A stretch of 57,234 bases of DNA from Pseudomonadota bacterium (GTDB taxonomy: Bacteria; Pseudomonadota; Gammaproteobacteria; JAKAQQ01): the NCBI GenBank assembly GCA_021810635.1, contig JAJZIH010000013.1:1-57234 (forward strand). Direction: 5' to 3'. The notes beneath the pieces are model-generated. The model did no database searches, was not told the DNA's origin, and worked only from the letters and a program-made list of their open reading frames with translations. Made by a program: the position numbers and the translations under genes. Positions 1 to 7,883 of this stretch are shown piece after piece; within the stretch, counting starts at the first letter, position 1; each line of letters begins with the position of its first letter.

Positions 1-129
1 GCGATAATGAAGCGGCCAGACAGGTACAGGAGGAAAGAAAAAAGCTGTTCCAGTTCATCAACCGTCGATCCAGGTCCGCAGCATGACTGCTACGATTTCA
101 GCCTCATCTTACGATTGGAAAATACTCCC

Positions 130-792
130 ATGACCAAGAACGAAGGAACGCTCGCCGCGGCCCTCAAAGACAAACTCCACGCGCTGGGAGACACCCACGA
201 TCCCTCTTCCTACATCCGGCTGCACCGAGCCATCAGCTGGCTCGCACGCGCGGAACGGGAATCCGGCGACCTCGACGCCCGGTTCGTCTTCCTCTGGATC
301 GCTTTCAATGCCGCCTACGCGCAAGAGTTTGAACCCGATGAGGAGGCGCGTCAGCAACTCCGGGGGTTTTTCGACCGGCTCTTGGCCTTGGACAAAACCG
401 GCCGGATCCATTCGCTGCTGCTCCGGAAATACTCGGGGCCCATCCGGACTCTCACCTCGAACCGGTTTGTTTTCGAGCCGTTCTGGCGCGCGCTGCGCGA
501 ACATGACGCGAGTGAGCACTGGAAGGAATCGTTCCAGGCGAGTTCACGGATGGCAACCCAGGCCCTGCTCGACCAGAAGGTCGGAACGGTCCTGTCCGTG
601 GTCTTCGACCGCCTCTATGTTCTCCGTAACCAACTGATCCACGGCGGGGCCACCTGGAACAGCCAGCTCAACCGGGACCAGGTCAAGGACGGTTCCACGA
701 TCCTCTTCGAAATCGTGCCGATCATCGTCGATCTCATGCTGGAAAACCCAGACGAACGCTTCGGCACGATCATGTACCCCCCCTTGTCCTGA
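130..792 (+). CDS. Apea-like HEPN domain protein
   Basis: A 220-residue, mostly helical protein. Near its C-terminus, about residue 170, is RNQLIHGG, which matches the RX4-6H signature of HEPN proteins. HEPN domains often bind or cleave RNA and occur in toxin-antitoxin and defence settings, but Apea-like HEPN proteins also occur alone with no known role. The frame stays open 41 codons further upstream, to base 7. I chose the ATG at 130 because the upstream residues are basic and Ser-rich and do not look like domain sequence. The Shine-Dalgarno signal is weak at either start. No partner gene is visible: the next gene on this strand is a broken membrane protein 420 bases away. The family call rests on the motif and the helical pattern; the function is unknown. 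Confidence 0.75.
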   Translation: MTKNEGTLAAALKDKLHALGDTHDPSSYIRLHRAISWLARAERESGDLDARFVFLWIAFNAAYAQEFEPDEEARQQLRGFFDRLLALDKTGRIHSLLLRKYSGPIRTLTSNRFVFEPFWRALREHDASEHWKESFQASSRMATQALLDQKVGTVLSVVFDRLYVLRNQLIHGGATWNSQLNRDQVKDGSTILFEIVPIIVDLMLENPDERFGTIMYPPLS

Positions 793-1124
793 AAGGCCGA
801 CACCCCTTTTGACCGTCGTGTTCTGGAGCAACGGGCCGTCTTGGGGCGCTCCCGGGTCGAGGGCCGGCCCTCATCATGGCGCAGCCGGTTCGAGTCGCGG
901 AGCACCCACGAGAACCCCGAAGAAGGCGCCCCCCATCCGGGCCGTCCGTCCCGCCGCATCCGCGTGACGGGGCGACGTCCGCAATGGCGCATTCCGGTCG
1001 CGCCTCTTCGTCACCTCGCCGATTGCGCCGTCTTCCGCCGTGTTGGCCGGCCCCAAGCCCGTCGCCGAATCGCTGGCACATCGCATCCCTCCACATCGGC
1101 ACAATCAGTTCAACCAACCCGTTG

Positions 1125-1151
1125 ATGGTATTCAGTGAAATGGCATACCAT
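1125..1151. promoter_or_regulatory. Inverted repeat upstream of membrane protein gene
   Basis: Perfect 7-base arms, ATGGTAT and ATACCAT, are separated by 13 bases. The repeat lies 64 bases before the start of the decayed membrane-protein gene, where an operator would be expected. No binding protein can be named. The rest of the gap between 793 and 1214 is GC-rich and shows nothing recognisable. Confidence 0.3.
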
Positions 1152-1214
1152 CCAACCGGGTGCGGGACATGGGTCAAGATCGATAAAGGGTTTGCGACGG
1201 CGGAAGGAATCGCA

Positions 1215-1941
1215 ATGAAATCCGCAGCCGGCGGGCGGAGGGTCTTTGGCGTCTCGGCGGTGTTCTTTGGCGCCATCGCCTGGCTGTGGCACGACTCGCC
1301 ACCTGGCAAAACATCCACCACATCTGGAGCCTGCCCTTGGGCGCCGTCCTCGGTGACGGTCTCATGGCCGCTCAAATTGCAGGCGGGATCGGGATCCAGA
1401 ACTCACGGACGGCCCGCCCGGCCTCAGTCGCGCTCAGCGTCGTCTATCTGTGTTTTGCGCTGGCCTGTGTCCCCGACATCGTCGCCACACAAAACGTCTA
1501 CGAAAAATACGGCGGCAGCTTCCTCCTCTTCCTTTCCTTATTCTTCGCGGCCGTCGCGCTCTACGCTGCGGAGGAGCCGAATGGGGGCAGGAGGTTGGCA
1601 TTCGGCCATCTGGCGCGCATTGGACTCGGTGTTTGCGCCATTTCCTTTGCGCTGGAACAGGGGCTCCTTCTTCGTGCGACTGCGAACGCAGTCCCCACGT
1701 GGATTCCAGCCGGCCAGATGTTTTGGGCGGTCCTTACGACGGTTGCCTTTGCGCTCGCAGCAATCGTCATACACAGCTTGCGATGCGCCTGATGACGCTG
1801 ATGGTGGGCCTCTTCGGATTGCTCGTGTGGGTGCCGCACCTCATTGCTCGCCCAGAGGCACATTTCGTTTGATCCGAATTCGCCGAGACCTACCTGGTCG
1901 CAGGCGCCACCTGGGTCGTCGGCGATTTGGGGCATTTTTGA
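1215..1941 (+). pseudogene. DoxX-like integral membrane protein, decayed
   Basis: Three reading frames together give one membrane protein of about 240 residues. Frame 1 starts at ATG 1215, behind a good GGAAGGA ribosome site, and encodes a first hydrophobic helix ending in LWHD. The product then continues in another frame from about 1290 (ATWQNIHHIW and several hydrophobic helices) to about 1770. A third frame carries QLAMRLMTLMVGLFG, then WVPHLIARPEAHFV, a TGA at 1870, and SEFAETYLVAGATWVV. Proteins of the DoxX-like superfamily have Trp before SEFA at that place, so the TGA looks like a mutated TGG. That makes two frameshifts and one nonsense codon. The family assignment comes from the pattern of short motifs between helices. 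It could be a true pseudogene or a region of poor sequence; three lesions favour decay. Confidence 0.65.
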
Positions 1942-2051
1942 GCGAGACGATGTTGGTACGCCCCACAACGGGATCACCCCTCCATGATTGCCTGCGGGCC
2001 CGGCAGGCAATGCAATCGCCTGATTGACCGACGCCCTCCACGCGGCGTCTT

Positions 2052-2552
2052 TCAGCCAGGATTTCCTTCGCCTGCGTCCCTCTCGTCCGGGGCGGGCGGA
2101 TACGGCCGGAGTCTCGTGAGGTGCGGCAGCCAGTCCCGGATCCCCCGCTCGATGCCGTCGAGCGCCCGCTCGAAACTCGGCGCGGGGCTGCCATAGGGGT
2201 CCGCAATCTCGTAACCGCCCCAGTGCCCGAGCAGAAACACCCGGCCCATCAGGAACGGCCACCGCGCACCGATCCATTCGCGCTGCCAGTGCTCCATGAC
2301 GAGGATGAGGTCGTGGGACCTCAAGAGTTCATCCGTCGCCTGGCGTGCACGGTGATCCCGGATGTCGAGGCCACGTGCCTGGAGGAGCCGGATCGCCTCG
2401 GGCACGGGTGGGGTCCCCACCTCCGCCATGAGGCCGGCGGAGCTCAGCCCGACGCCAGCTTCGACGAGTGCGGGTTCCGCCCGGAGGAGCCCGAACGCCA
2501 TGGGGCTGCGGCAGATGTTCCCGGCGCAGAGCACCGCCAGTTTCCCGATCAC
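2052..2552 (-). CDS. Low-molecular-weight protein-tyrosine phosphatase family protein
   Basis: A 166-residue cytoplasmic protein of usual length for the LMW-PTP/arsenate reductase fold. The phosphate-binding loop is close to the N-terminus: CAGNICRS fits C-X5-R, and the catalytic Cys is about residue 13. The general-acid loop appears as IADPYGSP, with the Asp in the place expected for phosphatases. I start at GTG 2552, preceded by GGAG, because the domain's first strand begins at once (VIGKLAVLC); the frame is open further upstream but that part is not domain-like. The start overlaps the stop of the AraC gene by 4 bases (GTGA), so the two are probably translationally coupled. Substrates cannot be told from sequence. 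Polysaccharide-linked Wzb phosphatases and stress phosphatases share this fold, and no kinase or capsule genes are adjacent. Confidence 0.85.
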   Translation of the reverse strand: MIGKLAVLCAGNICRSPMAFGLLRAEPALVEAGVGLSSAGLMAEVGTPPVPEAIRLLQARGLDIRDHRARQATDELLRSHDLILVMEHWQREWIGARWPFLMGRVFLLGHWGGYEIADPYGSPAPSFERALDGIERGIRDWLPHLTRLRPYPPAPDERDAGEGNPG

Positions 2553-3313
2553 GATCGGCTCCGCGGCCGGCCATCCGCTCCGGCGGTGCCGCGTTTCGCC
2601 CGTTCGCGCCGGCCGACGAGTCTCTGGTAGTCGCGCGGGGTCAGTCCCACGAAGGCCTTGAACCGGCGGGAGAAGGCGCTTTGGTCCCCGTACCCGGAGG
2701 CCTGGGCCACCTCGGCGACCGCCCGCCCCCGCTCGAGGGCCACCATGGACTGGTCGATCCGGATCTTGGTGAGCAGCATGCGCGGACTCAGGTGAAAGAC
2801 GCGCCGGCACAGCCGCTCGAGTTGTCCCAGGCTCATTCCGACCTCACCCGCAAGCCGTCCGAAGACGATGGGCTCCCCGTAATGGAGGCTGAGCCATCCG
2901 ACCATGTGCTGGAGCCTGTCGTAACCCGGATGGCGCACATCCGGCCGACCGAGGTCGCGGGACACGCCGATGAGTCCGCCGATTTCGCCGTCCGCCCAAA
3001 GTGGCTGCTTGGTACTGAGGCACCAGCCGGGCGCATGGTCCGGGTAGAGGTGGAGTTCCAGTTCGTCGGTGATGACGCGCCCCGCGAGGACGGCTTCGTC
3101 CTGCGCCTCGTAGCGCCGGCCCAAAGCCGCCGGGAACAGTTCGGAGGCCCGTCGGCCGATGATTTCCCCACGCCGTTCCCGCCTGAGCCTCCGCACCAGG
3201 GTTTCGTTGGCGTAGAGATAGCGGCCCTCCCGGTCCTTCACGAAAAAGACGACATCCGGGAAGGCGTCGAACAGGCGTTCGAGATCGTCGAGGGACACAT
3301 GCCGCGCGGCCAC
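2549..3313 (-). CDS. lhpR: PAS-sensor AraC-family transcriptional regulator (hydroxyproline operon)
   Basis: A 254-residue regulator. Residues about 8-125 form a PAS domain (FPDVVFFVKDREGRYLYAN, then a GWCLSTKQPLW core strand). Residues about 150-240 form the double helix-turn-helix of AraC/XylS proteins, ending in the family signature GYGDQSAFSRRFKAFVGLTP. It is transcribed away from the hydroxyproline operon across an 80-base gap, the usual arrangement for a local activator. AraC-type regulators called LhpR control such operons in Pseudomonas; the symbol is given by context. The PAS domain probably senses a small ligand, perhaps hydroxyproline or an intermediate, but this is inference. The start is GTG 3313. 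Confidence 0.85.
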   Translation of the reverse strand: MAARHVSLDDLERLFDAFPDVVFFVKDREGRYLYANETLVRRLRRERRGEIIGRRASELFPAALGRRYEAQDEAVLAGRVITDELELHLYPDHAPGWCLSTKQPLWADGEIGGLIGVSRDLGRPDVRHPGYDRLQHMVGWLSLHYGEPIVFGRLAGEVGMSLGQLERLCRRVFHLSPRMLLTKIRIDQSMVALERGRAVAEVAQASGYGDQSAFSRRFKAFVGLTPRDYQRLVGRRERAKRGTAGADGRPRSRS

Positions 3314-3393
3314 TCGGTGATTATGCAGGAATCGGCTTCGGATCTGTCGACTCCGGCCAAGCCTTCCGCCCCTGATCGGGATAGTCTGGCGGG
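3314..3393. promoter_or_regulatory. Divergent promoter region between regulator and hydroxyproline operon
   Basis: These 80 bases separate two head-to-head transcripts, so they must hold both promoters and probably the operator of the AraC-type regulator. I see no convincing -35/-10 pair. GATAGTCT about 20 bases before the epimerase start is the best -10-like element. Confidence 0.4.
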
Positions 3394-4347
3394 ATGCAGG
3401 AGATCGAGGTCGTGGATTCCCATACGGGCGGGGAGCCGACGCGCGTCGTGCTGGCCGGTTTCCCGGATCTCGGCGGGGGACCGCTGGATGGCCGCCGGAG
3501 GCGGCTCGACCGCGATTGCGGGGCCCTCCGCCTCGCGCTCACGACCGAGCCCCGCGCCTCCCTGGCCACGGTCCTGGCCATTCTCACCCCCCCCACTTGC
3601 TCGGCGCACGCGACCGGCGTCCTCTATGCCGACAGTGGCGGCTCGCTCGGCATGTGCGGACACGGCACGATCGGGCTGGTGCATACCCTGGCCGCAATCG
3701 GGCGGCTCGGAGCCGGCCGCCATTCGATCGAGACCCCGGTGGGTCCGGTCGAGGTCGAGCTTCACGCCGACGGTGCGGTCTCGGTCGACAACGTCGAAAG
3801 CTACCGGTTCCGCAAGGAGGTGTCCTGCGCCGTTCCGGGGCACGGCCACGTAACGGGCGACATCGCCTGGGGCGGCAACTGGTTCTTCATTACCGGGGCC
3901 ACCCCGGTCGCGCTCGAACCCCGGAACCGGGACGTGCTCGAGGCCTTTACCCGGGCGATCCGACGGGCACTCGAGGAGGAGGCGATCACGGGCGAGGGCG
4001 GCGCCGTCATCGACCACATCGAGCTGCACGCACCGGCGTCGTCGACCGACGCCGATTCCCGCAACTTCGTGCTGTGCCCGACCCTGACCTACGACCGCTC
4101 GCCCTGCGGGACTGGGACCAGCGCCCGGCTGGCCTGCCTCGCCGCCGACGGCCGTCTCGCGCCTGGGGAAACCTTCCGCCAGGAGGGTTTTACCGGAAGC
4201 CGCTTCGAGGCGTCGTACCGGCCCGGAACACGCGGGATCCGGCCCCGCATCCGGGGCCGTGCCCACCTCTTGGCCCGGGCCCGCCTCCTCTTCGAGCCGG
4301 ACGACCCGCTCTTGAGGACCCTCGCCCGAAACCCCGATGGCGCGTGA
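3394..4347 (+). CDS. lhpA: 4-hydroxyproline 2-epimerase (proline racemase family)
   Basis: A 317-residue enzyme of the proline racemase family. The opening motif DSHTGGEPTRVV is characteristic. Both catalytic cysteines are present: Cys88 in MCGHGTIG and Cys238 in SPCGTGTSA. Two Cys residues indicate a racemase/epimerase rather than the trans-3-hydroxyproline dehydratase relatives, in which one is replaced. The reaction inferred is epimerisation of trans-4-hydroxy-L-proline at C2 to cis-4-hydroxy-D-proline, the first step of hydroxyproline breakdown. The genes that follow encode the later steps, which makes hydroxyproline much more likely than proline as substrate. It is the first gene of the operon and overlaps the next by 11 bases. 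It acts in the cytoplasm. Confidence 0.92.
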   Translation: MQEIEVVDSHTGGEPTRVVLAGFPDLGGGPLDGRRRRLDRDCGALRLALTTEPRASLATVLAILTPPTCSAHATGVLYADSGGSLGMCGHGTIGLVHTLAAIGRLGAGRHSIETPVGPVEVELHADGAVSVDNVESYRFRKEVSCAVPGHGHVTGDIAWGGNWFFITGATPVALEPRNRDVLEAFTRAIRRALEEEAITGEGGAVIDHIELHAPASSTDADSRNFVLCPTLTYDRSPCGTGTSARLACLAADGRLAPGETFRQEGFTGSRFEASYRPGTRGIRPRIRGRAHLLARARLLFEPDDPLLRTLARNPDGA

Positions 4348-5434
4348 CCTGATCGTCGTGGGGTGCGGGATCGTGGGTGCCTGCACCGCACTCGCGGCAC
4401 AGCAGGCCGGGTTCCGCACCCAGTTGGTCGAATCGCGCTTTCCAGGAGCCGGCGTGAGCGCCGCCGGGATGGGTCACCTCGTCGTGCTCGACGGACCCGA
4501 GCTCGCCCTTTCCGCCCGATCCCTCGAACTCTGGCGGGAGATTCTCGAACGAAATCCCCGGTCCTTCGAGTACCGTCAGACGGGCACCCTCTGGGTCGCC
4601 GAAAGCGGAGCCGATCAGGCCGCACTGGCCACCCGGCAAGCCACACTCGCGGCGGCCGGCATTGCCTCCGCCTGGCTGGACCCGCGAGCGCTGAACCTGG
4701 AGGAGCCGGCTCTTGCCCCCGATCTCGCTGGCGGGCTGCTCCTGCCGGGAGACGGCATCGTCTACCCGCCGAAAGCCGTCCATGAACTCCTGACCCGTGC
4801 CGTCGCGCTGGGGGCGACGGTGCGGTGTGGCCGGCGGGTGACCGCCCTCGCGGGCGACGGCGTGGTCCTCGAGGGCGGCGAACACCTCGCAGGCGAGGTC
4901 GTGGTCGCAACCGGCGGGGCCGGATCCGAACTGCTGCCCGAACTCCCGCTCATGGCACGCAAGGGCCACCTCGTCATCACGGATGTTTCCGGCCCCTCCA
5001 TCCGCCACCAGCTGGTCGAGGCCGGCTATACGCAGGGCGTTCATGCACCCTCCGGACTCAGCATCGCCATGAACGTCCAGCCGAGACCCACCGGCCAGCT
5101 CCTGATCGGATCGTCGCGCGAGAACGGCGTCTTTGACCCAGCCGTCTCGACAGAGGTGACCGCGGCCCTGGTGAGACGGGCTCTGCGCTTTCTGCCGGGC
5201 CTGGGCCGGCTTCCCGCGACCCGCATCTGGACCGGCTTCCGGCCGGCCACTCCAGATGGTCTGCCCTATATCGGCCACGTTCCCGGGCGCGGTCCGGTCT
5301 GGGCCGCCTTCGGCCACGAAGGGCTCGGCATCACGACCGCACCCGCCACGGCCGAACTTCTGGTCGATCGGATCCTGGCGCGGGGGAGTGTACTTGACGG
5401 CGCTCCCTACGATCCGGCCCGGTGTCTCGGATGA
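4337..5434 (+). CDS. lhpB: D-hydroxyproline dehydrogenase, DAO-family FAD subunit
   Basis: A 365-residue FAD-dependent oxidoreductase of the DAO (glycine/D-amino-acid oxidase) family. The N-terminal dinucleotide fold has VVGCGIVGACTAL. The C-terminal part has the usual GFRPATPDGLPYIG and GHEGLGITTAPATA segments that close the FAD site. With the next two genes it matches the three-subunit D-hydroxyproline dehydrogenase described in Pseudomonas (LhpB, LhpF, LhpE), which oxidises cis-4-hydroxy-D-proline to 1-pyrroline-4-hydroxy-2-carboxylate. It starts inside the epimerase gene and its stop overlaps the start of the ferredoxin-like subunit (ATGA). The substrate is assigned from operon context; the fold also covers sarcosine and proline oxidases. 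Confidence 0.88.
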   Translation: MARDLIVVGCGIVGACTALAAQQAGFRTQLVESRFPGAGVSAAGMGHLVVLDGPELALSARSLELWREILERNPRSFEYRQTGTLWVAESGADQAALATRQATLAAAGIASAWLDPRALNLEEPALAPDLAGGLLLPGDGIVYPPKAVHELLTRAVALGATVRCGRRVTALAGDGVVLEGGEHLAGEVVVATGGAGSELLPELPLMARKGHLVITDVSGPSIRHQLVEAGYTQGVHAPSGLSIAMNVQPRPTGQLLIGSSRENGVFDPAVSTEVTAALVRRALRFLPGLGRLPATRIWTGFRPATPDGLPYIGHVPGRGPVWAAFGHEGLGITTAPATAELLVDRILARGSVLDGAPYDPARCLG

Positions 5435-5676
5435 GCCCGCGATCCGTGACGGTCCACGTCAACGGCGTGCCGGTCACGCTCCCGGAAGGCACGACCGTGG
5501 CGGCCGCCATCGCCGGCGTGACCGGCCATTTCCGCGCGGCACCGGGCGGAGCCCCGCGCGGGCCATTTTGTGGCATGGGATACTGCGGCGAATGCCGCGT
5601 GAGGATCGACGGCGTGATCCGTCTCGCCTGCCAAACCCCGGTCTCCCCGGGGCTTCTGGTCGAAACCGGTGGTTGA
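5431..5676 (+). CDS. lhpF: [2Fe-2S] ferredoxin-like subunit of D-hydroxyproline dehydrogenase
   Basis: An 81-residue protein with one plant-type [2Fe-2S] domain (Fer2_4 type, as in the small subunit of sarcosine-oxidase-like complexes). The cluster cysteines appear in CGMGYCGEC and, some 12 residues later, LACQTPV. I use the ATG at 5431, which overlaps the preceding stop (ATGA); a GTG three codons earlier is possible. Its role is to pass electrons between the two flavin subunits of the complex. It overlaps the next gene by 8 bases, which supports equimolar synthesis. Confidence 0.88.
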   Translation: MSPRSVTVHVNGVPVTLPEGTTVAAAIAGVTGHFRAAPGGAPRGPFCGMGYCGECRVRIDGVIRLACQTPVSPGLLVETGG

Positions 5677-6976
5677 CGTCTTCGACCTCGTGATCGTGGG
5701 GGCCGGTCCGGCCGGCCTCGAGGCCGCCCGTTCCGCCTTCGCGCCCGGACGGCGGATCGCCGTAGTCGACGACAATCCCCGGCCCGGCGGACAGATCTGG
5801 CGCCACGATCCGACGCAGGATCCTCCCCGCGCGTTCCGCTCGCTTTGGGACCACCTGGATTCTTCCGGTACCCGGTTCTTGTGCAGCCATCGCCTGGTCG
5901 CCTTCGAGTCGGGCCCCACCCTCGTCCTCGAATCCCCAACCGGCACCCGACGCATCCGGGGCGAACGTCTCCTCTTTGCCTGCGGCGCGCGCGAGCTCTT
6001 CCTGCCCTTCCCCGGCTGGACCCTGCCCGGCGTCTACGGCGCCGGCGGACTCCAGGCCCTGGCCAAGGGCGGCCTGCCCGTGGCCGGAAGGACTGTGGTC
6101 CTCGCGGGTTCGGGCCCCCTTCTCCTGGCCTCGGCGGTGACGCTGCTCCGCCACGGGGCCCGGGTGGAGGCCATCATCGAACAGGCGCCGACCGGTGAAG
6201 TCGCGCGCTTCCTGGCCTTGCTTCCGCGCTGGCCGCTCCAGACCCTGGCTGCCCTCGCCCTGATCCGGCGACTCATCCGCGTGCCCTACTGGCGCGGCGT
6301 CTGGGTGAGCGGGGCACGGGGCCGGGACCGCCTGTGCGAAGTCGAGGTCACCGATGGCCGCACGAACCGCATCCTGCCCTGCGAAGCGCTCGGCACGGGC
6401 TACGGGCTCGTCCCGAACATCGAAGCCCCGAACCTGCTTGGCTGCAAGCTCACCGGCAGTCTCCACCCCGCCGTGGCGGTCGATTCCCAGGGCGAGACGA
6501 GCCTGCCCGGCATCTACGCGGCCGGCGAGGTCACCGGGATCGGCGGGGTGGGCCGCGCCCGCCTCCAGGGAGCCCTCGCCGGGGTCGCCGCCATGGGCGA
6601 AACCCAGCGCATCCACGGGCTCCTCGGCCGCGCCCGCCACGCCAACGCCTACGTCGGACACCTGGCGCAGCATTTCCGGTTGCGCGAGCCGGTGCGCCGC
6701 CTGGCCGGCCCCGCGACCGTGGTCTGCCGCTGCGAGGATGCGGCACTCGGCCCGGCCCACGGAACCTCGCCGGTCGATCCACGCGCGCTGAGACTTCTCA
6801 CGCGGATCGGCATGGGCCACTGCCAAGGCCGGATCTGCCTGCATGCCCTGGCCGAAACCCGACCGGAGCCCTTCCTCCGGGAATGGCTCGCCCGGCCCCG
6901 CCCGCCGCTGTTTCCCACCCGTCTCGAGACCTTGGCCGGTCTCGGTGACGGCACCAACCCCGTCCCCCCGACATGA
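5669..6976 (+). CDS. lhpE: D-hydroxyproline dehydrogenase, large FAD/NAD(P)-type subunit
   Basis: A 435-residue flavoprotein. It has an FAD-binding GAGPAGLEAAR near the start and a second nucleotide-binding segment, VVLAGSGPLLLASAV, near residue 145. After residue about 345 comes a C-terminal BFD-like [2Fe-2S] domain with VVCRCED and, further on, GMGHCQGRIC, giving the expected cysteine set. This is the layout of HcnB, octopine/opine dehydrogenase and LhpE-type subunits, which form complexes with a DAO subunit and a small ferredoxin. The start is GTG 5669. In this operon it should complete the D-hydroxyproline dehydrogenase, transferring electrons to the respiratory chain or another acceptor. 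The final acceptor is not visible in the sequence. Confidence 0.86.
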   Translation: MVDVFDLVIVGAGPAGLEAARSAFAPGRRIAVVDDNPRPGGQIWRHDPTQDPPRAFRSLWDHLDSSGTRFLCSHRLVAFESGPTLVLESPTGTRRIRGERLLFACGARELFLPFPGWTLPGVYGAGGLQALAKGGLPVAGRTVVLAGSGPLLLASAVTLLRHGARVEAIIEQAPTGEVARFLALLPRWPLQTLAALALIRRLIRVPYWRGVWVSGARGRDRLCEVEVTDGRTNRILPCEALGTGYGLVPNIEAPNLLGCKLTGSLHPAVAVDSQGETSLPGIYAAGEVTGIGGVGRARLQGALAGVAAMGETQRIHGLLGRARHANAYVGHLAQHFRLREPVRRLAGPATVVCRCEDAALGPAHGTSPVDPRALRLLTRIGMGHCQGRICLHALAETRPEPFLREWLARPRPPLFPTRLETLAGLGDGTNPVPPT

Positions 6977-6983
6977 GGCCCCC

Positions 6984-7883
6984 ATGAATCCAACCCCACC
7001 GTTTGCCGGCGTCTGGCCGGCCATCACCACCCCCTTTGACGAATCCGGCCGTATCGACCACGAGGCTTTGGCCGAGCAGGCCGACGGCTTGGTTCAGGCC
7101 GGCGTCCACGGTCTCGTGGCGCTGGGCTCGCTCGGCGAGGGCGGAACCCTCTCGCTTCCGGAAAAACGCGCGGTCGTGAAGACTCTGGTCGGATGCCCCC
7201 GACGGGTCCCGGTGGTGGCGGCGGTCTCGGCGCTCGCCACCGACGAGGCGGTCGCCTTCGCACGCACGGCCTCGGATCTCGGCGTGAGAGGCCTCATGGT
7301 CCTGCCGCCCTACGCCTACGTCGGGGCGGAGTCCGAGATGGAGGCCCACATGGCAGCCGTCTTCTCCGCGACAACCCTGCCTTGCATGCTCTACAACAAT
7401 CCCATCGCCTACGGCACCGATTTCACCCCGGAGGCGATCCGGAGGCTCGCCGATCGGCATCCCAATCTCGTGGCGGTCAAGGAATCTTCGGCCGATGTCC
7501 GTCGCCTCCACGCGCTGCGTGCGCTCATGGGTGAACGGCTCCTGCTCTCGGTCGGCGTGGACGATCTCCTCGTCGAAAGCATAGCCGCCGGTGCCCGTGG
7601 CTGGATCGCGGGACTCGCAAACGCCTTTCCTGCGGAATCCATGCGCCTGTTCCATCTGGCCCAGACCGGCTCCCGGGCCGAATGCGAGACGCTCTACCAC
7701 TGGTTTTTGCCGCTGCTGCGCCTGGACACCCGGCCCCACTTTGTCCAGTGCATCAAGCTCGCGCAGGAGCGGACCGGACTCGGCAGCGAACGCGTACGGC
7801 CCCCGCGCCTCCCCCTCGAGGGGTCCGAACGCCAGGAGGTGCTGGCCGTGATCGACGCGGCCATCGCCGCGCGGCCGTCATGA
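6984..7883 (+). CDS. lhpC: 1-pyrroline-4-hydroxy-2-carboxylate deaminase (DapA family)
   Basis: A 299-residue member of the dihydrodipicolinate synthase/N-acetylneuraminate lyase family (TIM barrel). The catalytic Tyr137 lies in LYNNPIAYGTD and the Schiff-base Lys166 in VAVKESSAD. The family is broad, but its place between D-hydroxyproline dehydrogenase and a semialdehyde dehydrogenase points to the deaminase LhpC. That enzyme converts 1-pyrroline-4-hydroxy-2-carboxylate to alpha-ketoglutarate semialdehyde plus ammonia. The ATG at 6984 follows the previous stop by 7 bases. The frame is open further upstream inside lhpE, but that part is not conserved sequence. Its stop overlaps the start of the aldehyde dehydrogenase (ATGA). 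A true dapA would normally not sit in such an operon. Confidence 0.87.
   Translation: MNPTPPFAGVWPAITTPFDESGRIDHEALAEQADGLVQAGVHGLVALGSLGEGGTLSLPEKRAVVKTLVGCPRRVPVVAAVSALATDEAVAFARTASDLGVRGLMVLPPYAYVGAESEMEAHMAAVFSATTLPCMLYNNPIAYGTDFTPEAIRRLADRHPNLVAVKESSADVRRLHALRALMGERLLLSVGVDDLLVESIAAGARGWIAGLANAFPAESMRLFHLAQTGSRAECETLYHWFLPLLRLDTRPHFVQCIKLAQERTGLGSERVRPPRLPLEGSERQEVLAVIDAAIAARPS

Noticed and set aside
880-935. GGTTCGAGTC near 890, resembling a tRNA T-loop
   Set aside because: No flanking stems pair and no anticodon arm precedes it, so it is probably chance.
2468-3853. A 461-codon plus-strand frame
   Set aside because: It runs antisense through the AraC gene and into the epimerase in another frame. 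The translation has no domain pattern.
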